A stretch of DNA of 64,000 nucleotides from an uncultured Marinobacter sp. (GTDB lineage Bacteria > Pseudomonadota > Gammaproteobacteria > Pseudomonadales > Oleiphilaceae). Every line of letters begins with the position of its first letter. Positions within the stretch are counted from its first letter, which is position 1. A program made the translations under genes and the position numbers. Positions 28,036 to 36,580 of the stretch are shown here, one piece after another. A model generated the notes under the pieces. That model saw only the letters and a list, made by a program, of their open reading frames with translations, ran no database searches and was not told the DNA's origin. The stretch is taken from the NCBI RefSeq assembly GCF_947259545.1, contig NZ_CAMYMK010000002.1:682001-746000 (forward strand), written 5' to 3'.

Positions 28036-29331
28036 CTAGGCGGCCTCCTCAGAGTCAGCCTCCCGCCGTGCCTTGGCCTCGGCAGCCACCTCGGCGGCAT
28101 AATCCGCATACTTGGCCATCAACTCCGCCTTGCGGTCAGGGTCCCAGTTGATCTTGTCCAGATCACCCTCATAGTGCTCGATCACCCGCTTATCCATCAT
28201 CTCGTACCACCAGGATGGCAGATAGGCCGGCAACAGCATCGACGCATAACCACCCGGCAATTGTGGTGCATCCTCGAAGTGACGCAATGCCTGGAAGCTG
28301 CGGGTCGGATGCGCATGGTGATCCGAATGGCGCTGTAACTGATACAGGAACAGGTTGGTCACAATGTGATTGCTGTTCCAGCTGTGGGACGGCTGGGTGC
28401 GCTCATACTTGCCTTTGGCATCTTTCTGGCGCAGCAGGCCATAGTGCTCCACATAGTTCACCGTCTCCAGCAGGCTGGCACCGTAGGCTGCCTGTGCCGC
28501 CAGGAACGGAATGGCGCGGGGGCCGCACACCAGCGTGGTGGCGCCAAAGAACCCGGCGCTCATCGCCCAGCCCTGCAGCAACTCATTGTCCAGACTCCAG
28601 AAGCCCTTGCCCTTGCGTGCCAGACGCGCCTTCTCGATCTTCACGGCAGACTTGATGCCGCCCACCACCGTGCGCGGCAGGAACTTCCAGAAGCTCTCGC
28701 CCATGCGACTGCTGGCCGGATCTTCGGGTGTGGCCACACGCTTATGGTGGCCAAAGTTGTGCTCTACCACGAAGTGGGTGTAACCGGTTGGCGCGAGGGC
28801 CGCCATGGCCATCAGCTTGTTCAGCTTGTTGGACTTGTGCCCGAGTTCGTGAGCTGTGTTGATGCCCACCCCGTTAATGGCGCCAACCGTCAGAGTGAGA
28901 CCAATTCGGTCGGACATTGGCGTCTTCTTACGGCTTGCCAGCCAGGCACCCATGAAAGTCATGGCGTATTGGGTTGGAATAAACGCCTTCACGATCCTGT
29001 CGTAATATTTGTCCTGCTCAAGCGTCTTTACCGCCGATTCAGGAGGATTGCTCTTGTCTTCGCCGATGGCCCGGTCCAGCCCTGGAATGATGCCATGAAC
29101 AAGTGCTGGTCCAGTCCAGGCAAGGGCCCGGAGCTTTTTCGGGGCGATGGCATACCCGGCCATGGCGGCAAGGCCTATGCCGGGCAAGGCGGGACCCATC
29201 AGCCAAAGATAGCGTTTGGGGTCTTTCCAGTCCTGGCCAACTTTGGAAGGGGAAGAACTCTCAGCGGTGCTGACGCCATTGTTGGCATCAATAGACTTTA
29301 TATCCAGTTGGTCGCGGGTTTTTGTGCTCAT
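28036..29331 (-). CDS. alkB: alkane 1-monooxygenase (AlkB)
   Basis: A 431-residue integral membrane non-heme diiron hydroxylase that oxidises the terminal carbon of medium-to-long n-alkanes to 1-alkanols, with electrons from rubredoxin. All histidine boxes are present: HELGHK (near 160), EHNFGHHK (near 190), the NYVEHYGL motif (near 295) and LQRHSDHHAHP (near 333), together with six hydrophobic segments. The C-terminus is charged and helical (AAEVAAEAKARREADSEEAA). The ATG at 29331 starts MSTKTRDQLDIKS; upstream codons to 29418 lack support. No rubredoxin gene is adjacent. The gene is convergent with the beta-oxidation pair, across element C. Confidence 0.96.
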   Translation of the reverse strand: MSTKTRDQLDIKSIDANNGVSTAESSSPSKVGQDWKDPKRYLWLMGPALPGIGLAAMAGYAIAPKKLRALAWTGPALVHGIIPGLDRAIGEDKSNPPESAVKTLEQDKYYDRIVKAFIPTQYAMTFMGAWLASRKKTPMSDRIGLTLTVGAINGVGINTAHELGHKSNKLNKLMAMAALAPTGYTHFVVEHNFGHHKRVATPEDPASSRMGESFWKFLPRTVVGGIKSAVKIEKARLARKGKGFWSLDNELLQGWAMSAGFFGATTLVCGPRAIPFLAAQAAYGASLLETVNYVEHYGLLRQKDAKGKYERTQPSHSWNSNHIVTNLFLYQLQRHSDHHAHPTRSFQALRHFEDAPQLPGGYASMLLPAYLPSWWYEMMDKRVIEHYEGDLDKINWDPDRKAELMAKYADYAAEVAAEAKARREADSEEAA

Positions 29332-29362
29332 TGTGGGGCTCCAGTGATCAGGATGTGACCTA

Positions 29363-29391
29363 ACTTTATGTCGGACAATCTTGCAATGCAA
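29363..29391 (-). promoter_or_regulatory. candidate alkB promoter with overlapping palindrome
   Basis: On the minus strand TTGCAT (29386-29391) and TAAAGT (29363-29368) are separated by 17 bases, a plausible sigma-70 promoter 32 bp before alkB. The -35 box is part of the palindrome TTGCAATGCAA (29381-29391), a possible operator. Both are pattern matches only. Confidence 0.35.
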
Positions 29392-29508
29392 CAAGGATCG
29401 TCGGTCATTATGGGTCATACGCTGTTCGCTTCCTGATGGGGCTGGCGCATCAGAGGTTTATGGACCACACTGACTTCATTGGTCACGACCCACAGGGAAG
29501 TATCAGCC

Positions 29509-29772
29509 ATGGCCTCGGAAAACCTTTCCAACACCCCGCAATCCGTGCACTGGTCCGTCCACCAGTTTCTGCGTGAGCATCTGTTTTCCTCCCGGATTCT
29601 GGAGATTGTGTATCGGGACGATGCCGGTCAGGTCCAGATTGTTCATGATGTCATTCGTGACCTGTTCAGTCGGGCCGGGCAGGAATTCGTGCTGATCGGA
29701 CGGGGGCAGATGCTTCGTCTTGACCATGTTGTGATGGTTGATGGTATGGAGGTGTCGGCCGGTATTGGTTGA
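29509..29772 (+). CDS. small hypothetical protein, possibly Rof-like
   Basis: An 87-residue protein divergent from alkB. The core, EIVYRDDAGQVQIVHDVIRD then [23 protein letters not shown], alternates short strands and a helix and resembles the small Sm-like fold of Rho-binding antiterminators (Rof), in which a basic/acidic loop is followed by a conserved RLD motif. The resemblance is by eye and weak; the protein may be unrelated. The ATG at 29509 follows a modest GGAAG site. No signal peptide. Confidence 0.55.
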   Translation: MASENLSNTPQSVHWSVHQFLREHLFSSRILEIVYRDDAGQVQIVHDVIRDLFSRAGQEFVLIGRGQMLRLDHVVMVDGMEVSAGIG

Positions 29773-29899
29773 TTGCCTAGATAGTGTGCTGGCGGCTGTC
29801 AGAGCTAACAGAAGGGTAATCCGCCGGTAATTGCCTCATATGCCTCCGCAGCCATACACTTGCCTGCGTTGTATACATTTGCCAAATAAAGGACATGGT

Positions 29900-30133
29900 A
29901 TGAACAAGCTAACTTTAAGTGCACTGGTTCTGATGATGACACTGGGCCTTGCTGCTTGCAGTCAGGAAGACGAGGGTGCCGATTTTGAAAAGGCTGCGGA
30001 TAACGCTGGTGACATGATGGAAGACGCCGGCGAATCGATGGACGAAGCCATTGATGATACTGGCGATGCCATGGAAGAGGCTGGCGACTCCATGGAAGAA
30101 AGCTACGAGGAAGCCACTGACGACAGCAAGTAA
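29900..30133 (+). CDS. small acidic repeat lipoprotein
   Basis: A 77-residue lipoprotein. The signal peptide ends in LAAC with Cys20 as the lipidated residue (MNKLTLSALVLMMTLGLAAC). The mature part is an acidic amphipathic helix built from an imperfect 11-residue-like repeat (DNAGDMMEDAGESMDEA, then DDTGDAMEEAGDSMEES), resembling the small Ala/Glu-rich or entericidin-like lipoproteins of proteobacteria. Function is unknown; such proteins may coat the periplasmic membrane face. AAAGGA lies before the ATG, and a strong terminator follows 24 bp after the stop, so this is a single-gene transcript. Confidence 0.85.
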   Translation: MNKLTLSALVLMMTLGLAACSQEDEGADFEKAADNAGDMMEDAGESMDEAIDDTGDAMEEAGDSMEESYEEATDDSK

Positions 30134-30156
30134 ACGATAGCCATTGCCAAATGCTG

Positions 30157-30190
30157 AAAGCCCGCTCCGTGCAAACGGAGCGGGCTTTTT
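30157..30190 (+). terminator. intrinsic terminator
   Basis: A 13-bp stem (AAAGCCCGCTCCG with CGGAGCGGGCTTT) around a short loop is followed by TTTTT. It ends the small acidic lipoprotein transcript. Confidence 0.9.
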
Positions 30191-30235
30191 TATAACTGGG
30201 TTCCCGAAACCGGTTGTCAAAAAACGTTAAGAAGA

Positions 30236-30264
30236 CTGTCTTCGTATTGTCAGCGGGCTGTCAT
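30236..30264 (+). promoter_or_regulatory. PhoB box, three 11-base repeats
   Basis: CTGTCTT (30236-30242), TTGTCAG (30247-30253) and CTGTCAT (30258-30264) are each separated by four bases, giving the 11-base periodicity of PhoB binding sites. A further match, TTGTCAA, sits at 30214-30220. The box lies about 62 bp before the PhoX start on the correct strand. This predicts induction by phosphate starvation. Confidence 0.65.
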
Positions 30265-30325
30265 TCAAAGGCCTGACACTGTCCTCTCAGCACGACATAC
30301 CGACAACCTGATGAGAGAGGCACCA

Positions 30326-32365
30326 ATGGCCAAACAAGACCTGGACCCCAATTATCTTGATCCGGATTACGAGCCCGTGGTCAATCACTCGGGTAACACC
30401 ACATTCACCTCTGTTCTGGCGTCGCGGTTGAAGCGGCGTACCGTGATGAAGGGAACCGTGGGTGCAGCGCTGACCAGTTTAATGGGTGCAGCCGCGATTG
30501 ACGGTAATTTCAAGGGCAATGGCCATGCCAGGGGGCATGAAACAATTCATGGCAACGGCCTTGCCAAAGGCCATACCAAACTTGGATTCAAAGCCGTTGC
30601 AGTCTCTGACGCGAACCGGGTTGTGGTGCCCGAGGGTTACACCGCCCAATCCTTTGTTCCCTGGGGAACGCCGTTGAGCGGCGATTATCCGGACTATCGC
30701 CCGGATGGGACCAATACCGGGGCTGATCAGGAAAACCAGGTGGGCATGCATCACGATGGCATGCACTTTTTCCCGATCGACCAGAAAGCCGGCGGCAGCA
30801 GTTCCACCGAAGGTTTGCTGGTGATGAATCATGAATACATCAACCAATCCGCGCTGCATCCCGCTGGTGCCACCACGAACGAAGACGGCACACGGCCGGT
30901 GGATGAGGTTCGCAAGGAAGTTGCCGCTCACGGTGTCTCCGTTATCCATATCAAGCAAGCCAGGGCCGGTGCCTGGGAAGTGGTCCACGGTAGTCCGTTC
31001 AATCGCCGGATCACCGGTGGCACGCCGATGGATGTCCGCGGGCCGCTGCGTGGCTACGAAAAGTTGGCTACCAAATACAGCCCCACGGCCACTGAAACCC
31101 GGGGTACGCTCAACAATTGTTCCATGGGACCCACGCCCTGGGGCACCTACCTGGCGGCGGAGGAGAACTGGCATGGATACTTTGCCAATAGCGATGCGAC
31201 CCAGCCCCGTGAACAGGTCCGTCACGGTGTGGGATCAGCGTCCCGCTACGATTGGGAACTGGCCGACAGTGCTGAGGACCAGTATCTGCGCTTCGACGTG
31301 TCGGTGAAGGAAGCCTCCGCGGATCTGGACTACCGGAACGAAGCCAACACCTATGGTTTCATGGTGGAGATTGATCCGTTTACCCCGGAAAGCAAGCCGC
31401 AGAAACGGACCGCCCTGGGGCGCTTTGGTCACGAAGGCGTCATTTTCGCCCCGGCAAAAGAAGGAGAGCCGGTGGTCTGTTATTCCGGAGATGACTCCCG
31501 TTTTGAATACATCTACAAGTTTGTTTCCGCACAGCCCTACTACGCGGCAACCGCCGGTGGTTATCTGCTGGACGAGGGCACCCTGTATGTGGCGCGCTTC
31601 AACGAAGATGGGACCGGCGACTGGCTACCGCTGTCGCTGGAGGATGAGAACTTCGCTGCCAGGGTAGCCGCCGCCAAGGGCACCAGCGTGGGCGACATTG
31701 CCTTTGACGGTTTTGACAGTCAGCAGGATGTTCTGCTCAATACCCGCCTGGCGGCGGACATTGCGGGCGCAACCACCATGGATCGCCCGGAGTGGGGGGC
31801 GGTGGATCCGAGAACGGGCGAGGTTTACTTCACCCTGACCAACAACAGCAACCGGGGCAAGGACGGGTTTGACGACGTCAATGCCGCGAACCCGGTGGTT
31901 GAGAACCGCACAGGACACATCATTCGCTGGATGGAGGCTGGCAATGACCACGCTGCCACCGCTTTCGAGTGGGACATTTTCGTGTTCGCCGGCGAGCAGG
32001 GCACCGAAACGGTCGTGGATGGCGAGGCCGTTGTGACCCTCGATGACTCCAATACCTTTAACAGCCCGGATGGTCTTTGGTTCGATTACAACGGCCGCCT
32101 GTGGATCCAGACCGATGGCAGCTCCAGTGAGCCGTACCTCAACAATATGATGCTGGCCGCTGATCCGCGGACACGGGACATTCGTCGCTTCTTCGTTGGC
32201 CCGGTTGGTTGCGAGGTCACCGGCGTTGTTACGACCCCCGATGGCAAGACCATGTTCGTTAATATCCAGCATCCAAAGGGCAACTGGCCTAACGCGGATG
32301 AATCACGCCCCCGGGATGCAACGGTCATTGTGACCCGGGATGATGGCCGTGTTGTGGGTGTCTGA
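30326..32365 (+). CDS. phoX: PhoX-family alkaline phosphatase, Tat-exported
   Basis: A 679-residue secreted phosphatase of the PhoX (DUF839) family, which releases phosphate from monoesters using iron and calcium. A long N-region precedes a twin-arginine motif (KRRTVMKG, near residue 36) and a hydrophobic stretch, so it is exported folded; no lipobox is seen. Family blocks include LLVMNHEYIN, GTLNNCSMGPTPWGTYLAAEENWHGYF, FGHEGVIFAP, VVCYSGDDSRFEYIYKFVS, DRPEWGAVDPRTGEVYFTLTNN, and SPDGLWFDYNGRLWIQTDGS. The ATG at 30326 has GAGAGG well placed, preferred over 30311. Paralogous in domain to the shorter gene at 11457. Confidence 0.94.
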   Translation: MAKQDLDPNYLDPDYEPVVNHSGNTTFTSVLASRLKRRTVMKGTVGAALTSLMGAAAIDGNFKGNGHARGHETIHGNGLAKGHTKLGFKAVAVSDANRVVVPEGYTAQSFVPWGTPLSGDYPDYRPDGTNTGADQENQVGMHHDGMHFFPIDQKAGGSSSTEGLLVMNHEYINQSALHPAGATTNEDGTRPVDEVRKEVAAHGVSVIHIKQARAGAWEVVHGSPFNRRITGGTPMDVRGPLRGYEKLATKYSPTATETRGTLNNCSMGPTPWGTYLAAEENWHGYFANSDATQPREQVRHGVGSASRYDWELADSAEDQYLRFDVSVKEASADLDYRNEANTYGFMVEIDPFTPESKPQKRTALGRFGHEGVIFAPAKEGEPVVCYSGDDSRFEYIYKFVSAQPYYAATAGGYLLDEGTLYVARFNEDGTGDWLPLSLEDENFAARVAAAKGTSVGDIAFDGFDSQQDVLLNTRLAADIAGATTMDRPEWGAVDPRTGEVYFTLTNNSNRGKDGFDDVNAANPVVENRTGHIIRWMEAGNDHAATAFEWDIFVFAGEQGTETVVDGEAVVTLDDSNTFNSPDGLWFDYNGRLWIQTDGSSSEPYLNNMMLAADPRTRDIRRFFVGPVGCEVTGVVTTPDGKTMFVNIQHPKGNWPNADESRPRDATVIVTRDDGRVVGV

Positions 32366-32400
32366 GCCTATATCGCCTTAGGCTAACCACGACACAATAG

Positions 32401-32442
32401 CGAAAGCGGGCTGCTCAATGACTGGGTGGCCCGCTTTCGTTT
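32401..32442 (+). terminator. intrinsic terminator after phoX
   Basis: CGAAAGCGGGC (32401-32411) pairs with GCCCGCTTTCG (32429-32439) around a 17-base loop, followed by TTT. It is 35 bp after the phoX stop. The large loop makes it less than ideal. Confidence 0.6.
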
Positions 32443-32524
32443 GGCTTCCTGATTCACGCTGCGGACACTTCCGTGTCTGCCGCCCTATGGTAAACTTCGG
32501 CCATCGAATTGACTGGAGTTACCC

Positions 32525-32884
32525 GTGACTGACCCCGATTTCATCTCTGCCGATTCCGACCCCATCGTACGACGGTCTGAGCCCGCCCGTAATCTGGCGG
32601 TTGTCGTTTACGTACTCCAGGGTCTGTTCTTTTTCGCCGGTATAACGCCGTTGGTTGGGGTAATCATCAATTACGTCAAGCTGGATGACGTAACAGGCAC
32701 CTGGATCGAACCACATTTTCGATGGCAGATTCGCACCTTCTGGATCGGGCTGTTGTGGATGGTTATCGGTACTTTGACTGCTCCCCTGATCATCGGCTGG
32801 TTTATTCTGCTTGGCATCGCCATCTGGTTCATCTATCGCATTGTCAAAGGGGCGCTGGCCCTGAATGACGGAAAGTCACCCTAG
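32525..32884 (+). CDS. DUF4870-family membrane protein
   Basis: A 119-residue membrane protein with three hydrophobic helices (about 24-50, 70-90 and 92-110) separated by a short loop, followed by a charged tail. The pattern FFAGITPLVGVIINYVKLDDVTGTW and RWQIRTFWIGLLW resembles DUF4870. Start is GTG, with GGAG eight to eleven bases upstream; there is no ATG in a suitable position. Function unknown. It is monocistronic, flanked by the phoX terminator and a long AT-rich intergenic region. Confidence 0.8.
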   Translation: MTDPDFISADSDPIVRRSEPARNLAVVVYVLQGLFFFAGITPLVGVIINYVKLDDVTGTWIEPHFRWQIRTFWIGLLWMVIGTLTAPLIIGWFILLGIAIWFIYRIVKGALALNDGKSP

Positions 32885-33300
32885 GTTACTCACAATAACA
32901 ATTATGTGAGCTGGGTCCTTGATCAATGAAAAGTTGCCATTTTTTTAGAATTTTTTTTGACAAAAAATGGTCGCTAAAAAACCTAATCTTTGGACAGTTT
33001 TCTGACGCACCCTGTTCCCGAAGTTAACATCCATCTTATTTCGGCCCGGAGCCTTCGATAAAAGGCATTAAATTTCAATAGCATAAGTAGAGTCATACTT
33101 CTCTCGCCCCTGATCATTCTTTTGATTTCCATCTACTACTATGGGTATCACCCGAAAGTGTCATGGCTTTTGTAGCCTTTTGTACGCGGCAATAGAGCCA
33201 ATTTTTGCGGTGAATTGTTCTATACTCTGGCAGGTTAGCGTGTGAGTCAGTTCGCATGGTGGCTACCGTTCAGACAAAAAATAAAGGGAGAACTTTTGGA
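32885..33300. other. 416-bp AT-rich non-coding region
   Basis: This stretch is distinctly A+T rich compared with the rest of the window, with runs such as TTTTTTAGAATTTTTTTTGAC and contains no supportable gene. It presumably holds the promoter of the OmpA gene; a TATACT hexamer at 33221-33226, 75 bp upstream of that start, is the best -10 candidate but lacks a good -35. Confidence 0.6.
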
Positions 33301-34365
33301 ATGAGGAAGCCGATACAAATACCTTCGCTGTTGGCCGCAAGCATGCTTGTGTCGCTGGCACCGGACGTTGCAAAGGCTACAGACAGTGTCCAGCACAACA
33401 CTGAATTGTCGGTTATGGGTGTTTATATTGAGCCGGACAGCGAGCGTACCGATGAGTATGGCTCTGCGGTAAGGGTTATTTACGGCATTCGGCTGGACGA
33501 CCACTGGTGGGTTGAGCCCCAGGGCTTCTCAGGTGTCATTGAAACAGATGACTCGGCACTGACAGATTATTACCAGCAGGGACTGGGTGTAGACCTGACC
33601 TATCGATTCTTCGGCGATGAGGAATTTACCCCTTATGGTCTGATTGGCGGTGGTGTCTCCCGCAATGACGTTGCCAACAATTCCGCAGGCGAGTTTGGCG
33701 GTTTTGCCAATGTCGGGCTTGGCCTGATGACCTCTCCCCTGACGCAGTCCGGGATCCGCATTCGCGGTGATGCCCGCTATTTTTACGACTCGTTTGACGA
33801 TGGGCAGTCTGACATCCAGTTCAGTCTGGGGCTGACGGTTCCGATTGGCGCGACTCGCAAGCAGATTGTCGAAAAGACAAAGGTTATCGAGCGTGAAGTC
33901 GTGGTTGAGAAAGACTTTGCGGATTCCGACGGTGATGGCGTGGTTGACGGTGTCGACCAGTGTCCGAACACTCTGGAAGGCCTGGAAGTGAATTCCGTCG
34001 GTTGTGTTGATACCGAGCAGGAACAGTCTGTGGTTTTGCGTGGCGTCACGTTTGAATTCAACTCGAACCGCCTGACCGCTAATGCCAAAGACATTCTGAT
34101 CCGTGCCGCTGACGCCCTCAAAGGTCAGTTGGATATGAAGGTTGAGTTGGCCGGACATACCGATAGCGTAGGCTCCGAGGCATACAATCAGCAGCTGTCC
34201 GAACAGCGGGCCAATGCTGTGCGTGACTACCTGATTGATCTGGGGGTTGATCCGGATCAGCTGACTGCCAACGGTTATGGTGAATCCAAGCCTATTCGCA
34301 GTAACGACACGGAAGAAGGACGAGAGCGGAATCGCCGCGTTGAATTCAACGTGATTTCCCGCTGA
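33301..34365 (+). CDS. OmpA-family outer membrane protein with calcium-type linker
   Basis: A 354-residue outer membrane protein. A Sec signal peptide (cleaved around residues 23-27, VAKA-TDS) precedes an N-terminal beta-barrel domain of about 160 residues (GLIGGGVSRNDVANNSAG and FSLGLTVPIGATRK), a Lys/Glu-rich linker, a thrombospondin type 3 repeat (DSDGDGVVDGVDQCP), and a C-terminal OmpA domain (FEFNSNRLTANAKD, AGHTDSVGSEAYN and the peptidoglycan-contact RERNRRVEF). It resembles OprF-like proteins that tie the outer membrane to the wall. The ATG at 33301 (MRKPIQ) has GGGAG upstream and gives a normal signal peptide. It precedes a gene with many of the same repeats by 23 bp. Confidence 0.92.
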   Translation: MRKPIQIPSLLAASMLVSLAPDVAKATDSVQHNTELSVMGVYIEPDSERTDEYGSAVRVIYGIRLDDHWWVEPQGFSGVIETDDSALTDYYQQGLGVDLTYRFFGDEEFTPYGLIGGGVSRNDVANNSAGEFGGFANVGLGLMTSPLTQSGIRIRGDARYFYDSFDDGQSDIQFSLGLTVPIGATRKQIVEKTKVIEREVVVEKDFADSDGDGVVDGVDQCPNTLEGLEVNSVGCVDTEQEQSVVLRGVTFEFNSNRLTANAKDILIRAADALKGQLDMKVELAGHTDSVGSEAYNQQLSEQRANAVRDYLIDLGVDPDQLTANGYGESKPIRSNDTEEGRERNRRVEFNVISR

Positions 34366-34388
34366 GCTTTGGCAACAGGAGCAATACA

Positions 34389-35861
34389 ATGAGAATGACT
34401 CGATTTAGCTGGTATATGGCGTTGCTGTTCACGGCACTGCTGGCATTGGCTGGTTGTAAGTCGGATAGTAATGGCGGCGGCTCTGTAGGCGGGGACACCC
34501 AAGGGTTTGACTCCGATGGTGATGGGGTTCCCGACAACGAAGATTCTTGTCCGAATGCTGTGAATTTGGGTATTGATCAGGATGTTGACGGTATCGATGA
34601 TGCCTGTGACGACAATATCACCGGTAAAGATATCGACGGCGATGGTATTCTGAATAACGAAGATAATTGTCCAGCAGTTCCAAATAATGATCAGTTGAAT
34701 ACCGATTCTGATCTTTTTGGCGACGCTTGTGATATCGACTCTGACGGTGATGGTGTGCCTGACAAGACCGATAATGGCGATGGTACCTTTACTGACATTT
34801 CTGACGATAACTGCCCGCTGGTGTTTAACGAGGCTCAGGCGGATCTGGACGGAGATGGAATCGGCGATGCATGTGATGACGATATCGATGGAGACGGCAC
34901 CGCAAATGATTCCGATGCGTGTCCACTAACAGACGGTACTGATCCGGCCCTTTGTGATGCTACCGCAGATACTGATGGGGACGGTATCCCCAATAATGCA
35001 ACCGGCTCCACACCAGCGGATAATTGCCCGGACACTGCAAATGCAGATCAGTCGGACATTGACGGTGACGGTATCGGTGATGCCTGTGATGTTGATCAGG
35101 ATGGTGATGGTGTTGATGACAAGGTTGACCTCGGTTTAGGAGGATTTCAGTCGCTTTCTCCAACATTGGGCGGGGACAACTGCCCGACTGTCCAAAACCC
35201 AGATCAGCTAGACTCCGATAATGACAACATCGGTGACGAGTGTGATGCGGTAGACAATGCATTGTACCAGTGTGGCATCAATGGCGAGCAGTATACGCCG
35301 ATGTTGACTAGCGACTCTGATGTTGTTGCTACGGCCGAGGCTGATACTTCTGAGTGTCTTGGTAGTGCGCTGCTGGGAACGCTGACTTGTGGTGTGGAGA
35401 ATCCTGATAATGTGGTTACCTTACCGCTGACAGATTTTGCAACCATGAGAAATACGAGCCTGTTGGATGTATTGTTGAATCCTCTTGGGCTTCCGTCTGA
35501 GGTACGCCTTAACGTTGCAGCGACTTCTGGCTTTGTCTATCCCGGCGCGAACGTTGTAGGTGTCGCCTTTGAAGACTCTGCGGCGTTGCTGGAACTGGAC
35601 CTGCAGGGTGGTGATATTCAGGTTCGAACACTAAGAGCAGGCAACGTTGTTCAGGACAGTGCTGATATCTCTGAGGCCGGCCTTGATCTTCTGGGGTTGT
35701 CTGGCTTGATCGATACGGAGGAAACTACGTTCCTGATCTTCCAGACATCTGAGCGCTTCGATGCAGTCCAGATCTACAGTAGTTCGAATGTGGCGTCTCT
35801 CCTTGAGGATGTCCGGATTCGTTCAGTCTGTGCTAGTAAGACGGACGTGGTTACTCCCTAA
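34389..35861 (+). CDS. thrombospondin type 3 repeat lipoprotein
   Basis: A 490-residue lipoprotein. The signal peptide ends in LAGC near residue 23 and the mature chain begins with a Gly/Ser linker. Residues about 45-300 contain many calcium-binding type 3 repeats of form DxDxDGxxDxxDxCP (for example DSDGDGVPDNEDSCP, DIDGDGILNNEDNCP and DLDGDGIGDACDDD). The C-terminal 180 residues form a separate, mixed alpha/beta domain I do not recognise (FVYPGANVVGVAFEDSAALLELDL). Codon use appears more AT-rich than neighbours. It is 23 bp after the OmpA gene and likely cotranscribed; the two may act together at the outer membrane in a calcium-rich environment. Confidence 0.88.
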   Translation: MRMTRFSWYMALLFTALLALAGCKSDSNGGGSVGGDTQGFDSDGDGVPDNEDSCPNAVNLGIDQDVDGIDDACDDNITGKDIDGDGILNNEDNCPAVPNNDQLNTDSDLFGDACDIDSDGDGVPDKTDNGDGTFTDISDDNCPLVFNEAQADLDGDGIGDACDDDIDGDGTANDSDACPLTDGTDPALCDATADTDGDGIPNNATGSTPADNCPDTANADQSDIDGDGIGDACDVDQDGDGVDDKVDLGLGGFQSLSPTLGGDNCPTVQNPDQLDSDNDNIGDECDAVDNALYQCGINGEQYTPMLTSDSDVVATAEADTSECLGSALLGTLTCGVENPDNVVTLPLTDFATMRNTSLLDVLLNPLGLPSEVRLNVAATSGFVYPGANVVGVAFEDSAALLELDLQGGDIQVRTLRAGNVVQDSADISEAGLDLLGLSGLIDTEETTFLIFQTSERFDAVQIYSSSNVASLLEDVRIRSVCASKTDVVTP

Positions 35862-35923
35862 TGGTGGTAGCTTACTTTTAGATAAAGCGGTTGTATGACA
35901 GTTAGTCACAACCGCAGTAAACG

Positions 35924-35957
35924 AAAATGCCCCGGACGAAAGCTCCGGGGCATTTTT
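35924..35957 (+). terminator. intrinsic terminator
   Basis: AAAATGCCCCGGA (35924-35936) pairs with TCCGGGGCATTTT (35944-35956) around CGAAAGC and is followed by a T tract. It lies about 60 bp after the repeat lipoprotein. The symmetrical A tract could also serve minus-strand transcripts coming from the right. Confidence 0.9.
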
Positions 35958-36080
35958 GTTTAAGGCCCAAGGTGATTCGGGGGAGTTGTGAATGCCAGGG
36001 CTTGATGGGGGTAGAGGAGGATGTACTGCCGGACCCTCGAACACCTCTCCTGGGTATCGAGGAGACCCTAAGATTCTATG

Positions 36081-36287
36081 TTATCTGGCCAGACTTGGTG
36101 TGCTGGATTCGCCGGGATAATGAATCCGGTAGTTGATATCGCTAGGGGTATAGTCGTAGCTGGCCCAAGTTAAAGCAGCGAGCCCGAAAATGAACCCAAA
36201 TAGAGCTATGAACACCCTGTGTCGCCGATGACGAGGAACAAGCATCTCCTGCTCGCCCTCATCTATTCGCTGTTGATCCGCTGTCAC
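36081..36287 (-). CDS. small single-helix membrane protein
   Basis: A 68-residue protein with a charged N-terminus (TADQQRIDEGEQEML), a basic patch (PRHRRHR) and one membrane helix (VFIALFGFIFGLAALTWASY), followed by a short periplasmic tail. The GTG start overlaps the stop of the upstream gene as GTGA, implying translational coupling; an ATG at 36245 is an alternative start. No family recognised. Function unknown; coding is supported by the overlap and by the well-formed membrane segment. Confidence 0.5.
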   Translation of the reverse strand: MTADQQRIDEGEQEMLVPRHRRHRVFIALFGFIFGLAALTWASYDYTPSDINYRIHYPGESSTPSLAR

Positions 36288-36580
36288 GAAGCGACCATGC
36301 CCTGGCGGAGAATATACGCTTCGGCACACAGGGCGCAGTTGGTTTTATGGCAGTGTGAGGAATCGTGAAGTGAAATTCCCGTGTGCGGTTTGCCGTCACG
36401 GTCGTTACGGGTGTTCACTCCTTTATAGACCTGGATATGCCGAGTCAGCGCCTCAGAGGCTTCCTGCTTACTGGGGAAAGGGCCCAAATCCGACTGTTCA
36501 CGGGTGAGGGCGTACCAGCCAAATGCTGTATGGATCAGCCGCTTTTCATGGCTGGCGGGAATATTCGGATCTGCTCGCAT
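36284..36580 (-). CDS. small DUF6316-like protein
   Basis: A 98-residue soluble protein with the pattern FGWYALTREQSDLGPFPSKQEASEALTRHI, which matches small proteobacterial proteins of the DUF6316 type found in Marinobacter and Pseudomonas relatives. The C-terminal half adds His and Cys residues (HDSSHCHKTNCALCAEAY) that could bind a metal. The ATG at 36580 has GAGG seven bases upstream, preferred over a TTG at 36586. It forms a coupled pair with the next gene, GTGA overlap. The family assignment is by pattern only. Confidence 0.65.
   Translation of the reverse strand: MRADPNIPASHEKRLIHTAFGWYALTREQSDLGPFPSKQEASEALTRHIQVYKGVNTRNDRDGKPHTGISLHDSSHCHKTNCALCAEAYILRQGMVAS

Noticed and set aside
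35984..36136. Possible 47-codon plus-strand gene after the repeat lipoprotein terminator
   Set aside because: No ribosome binding site and no protein-like pattern; it overlaps the small membrane protein gene on the other strand.
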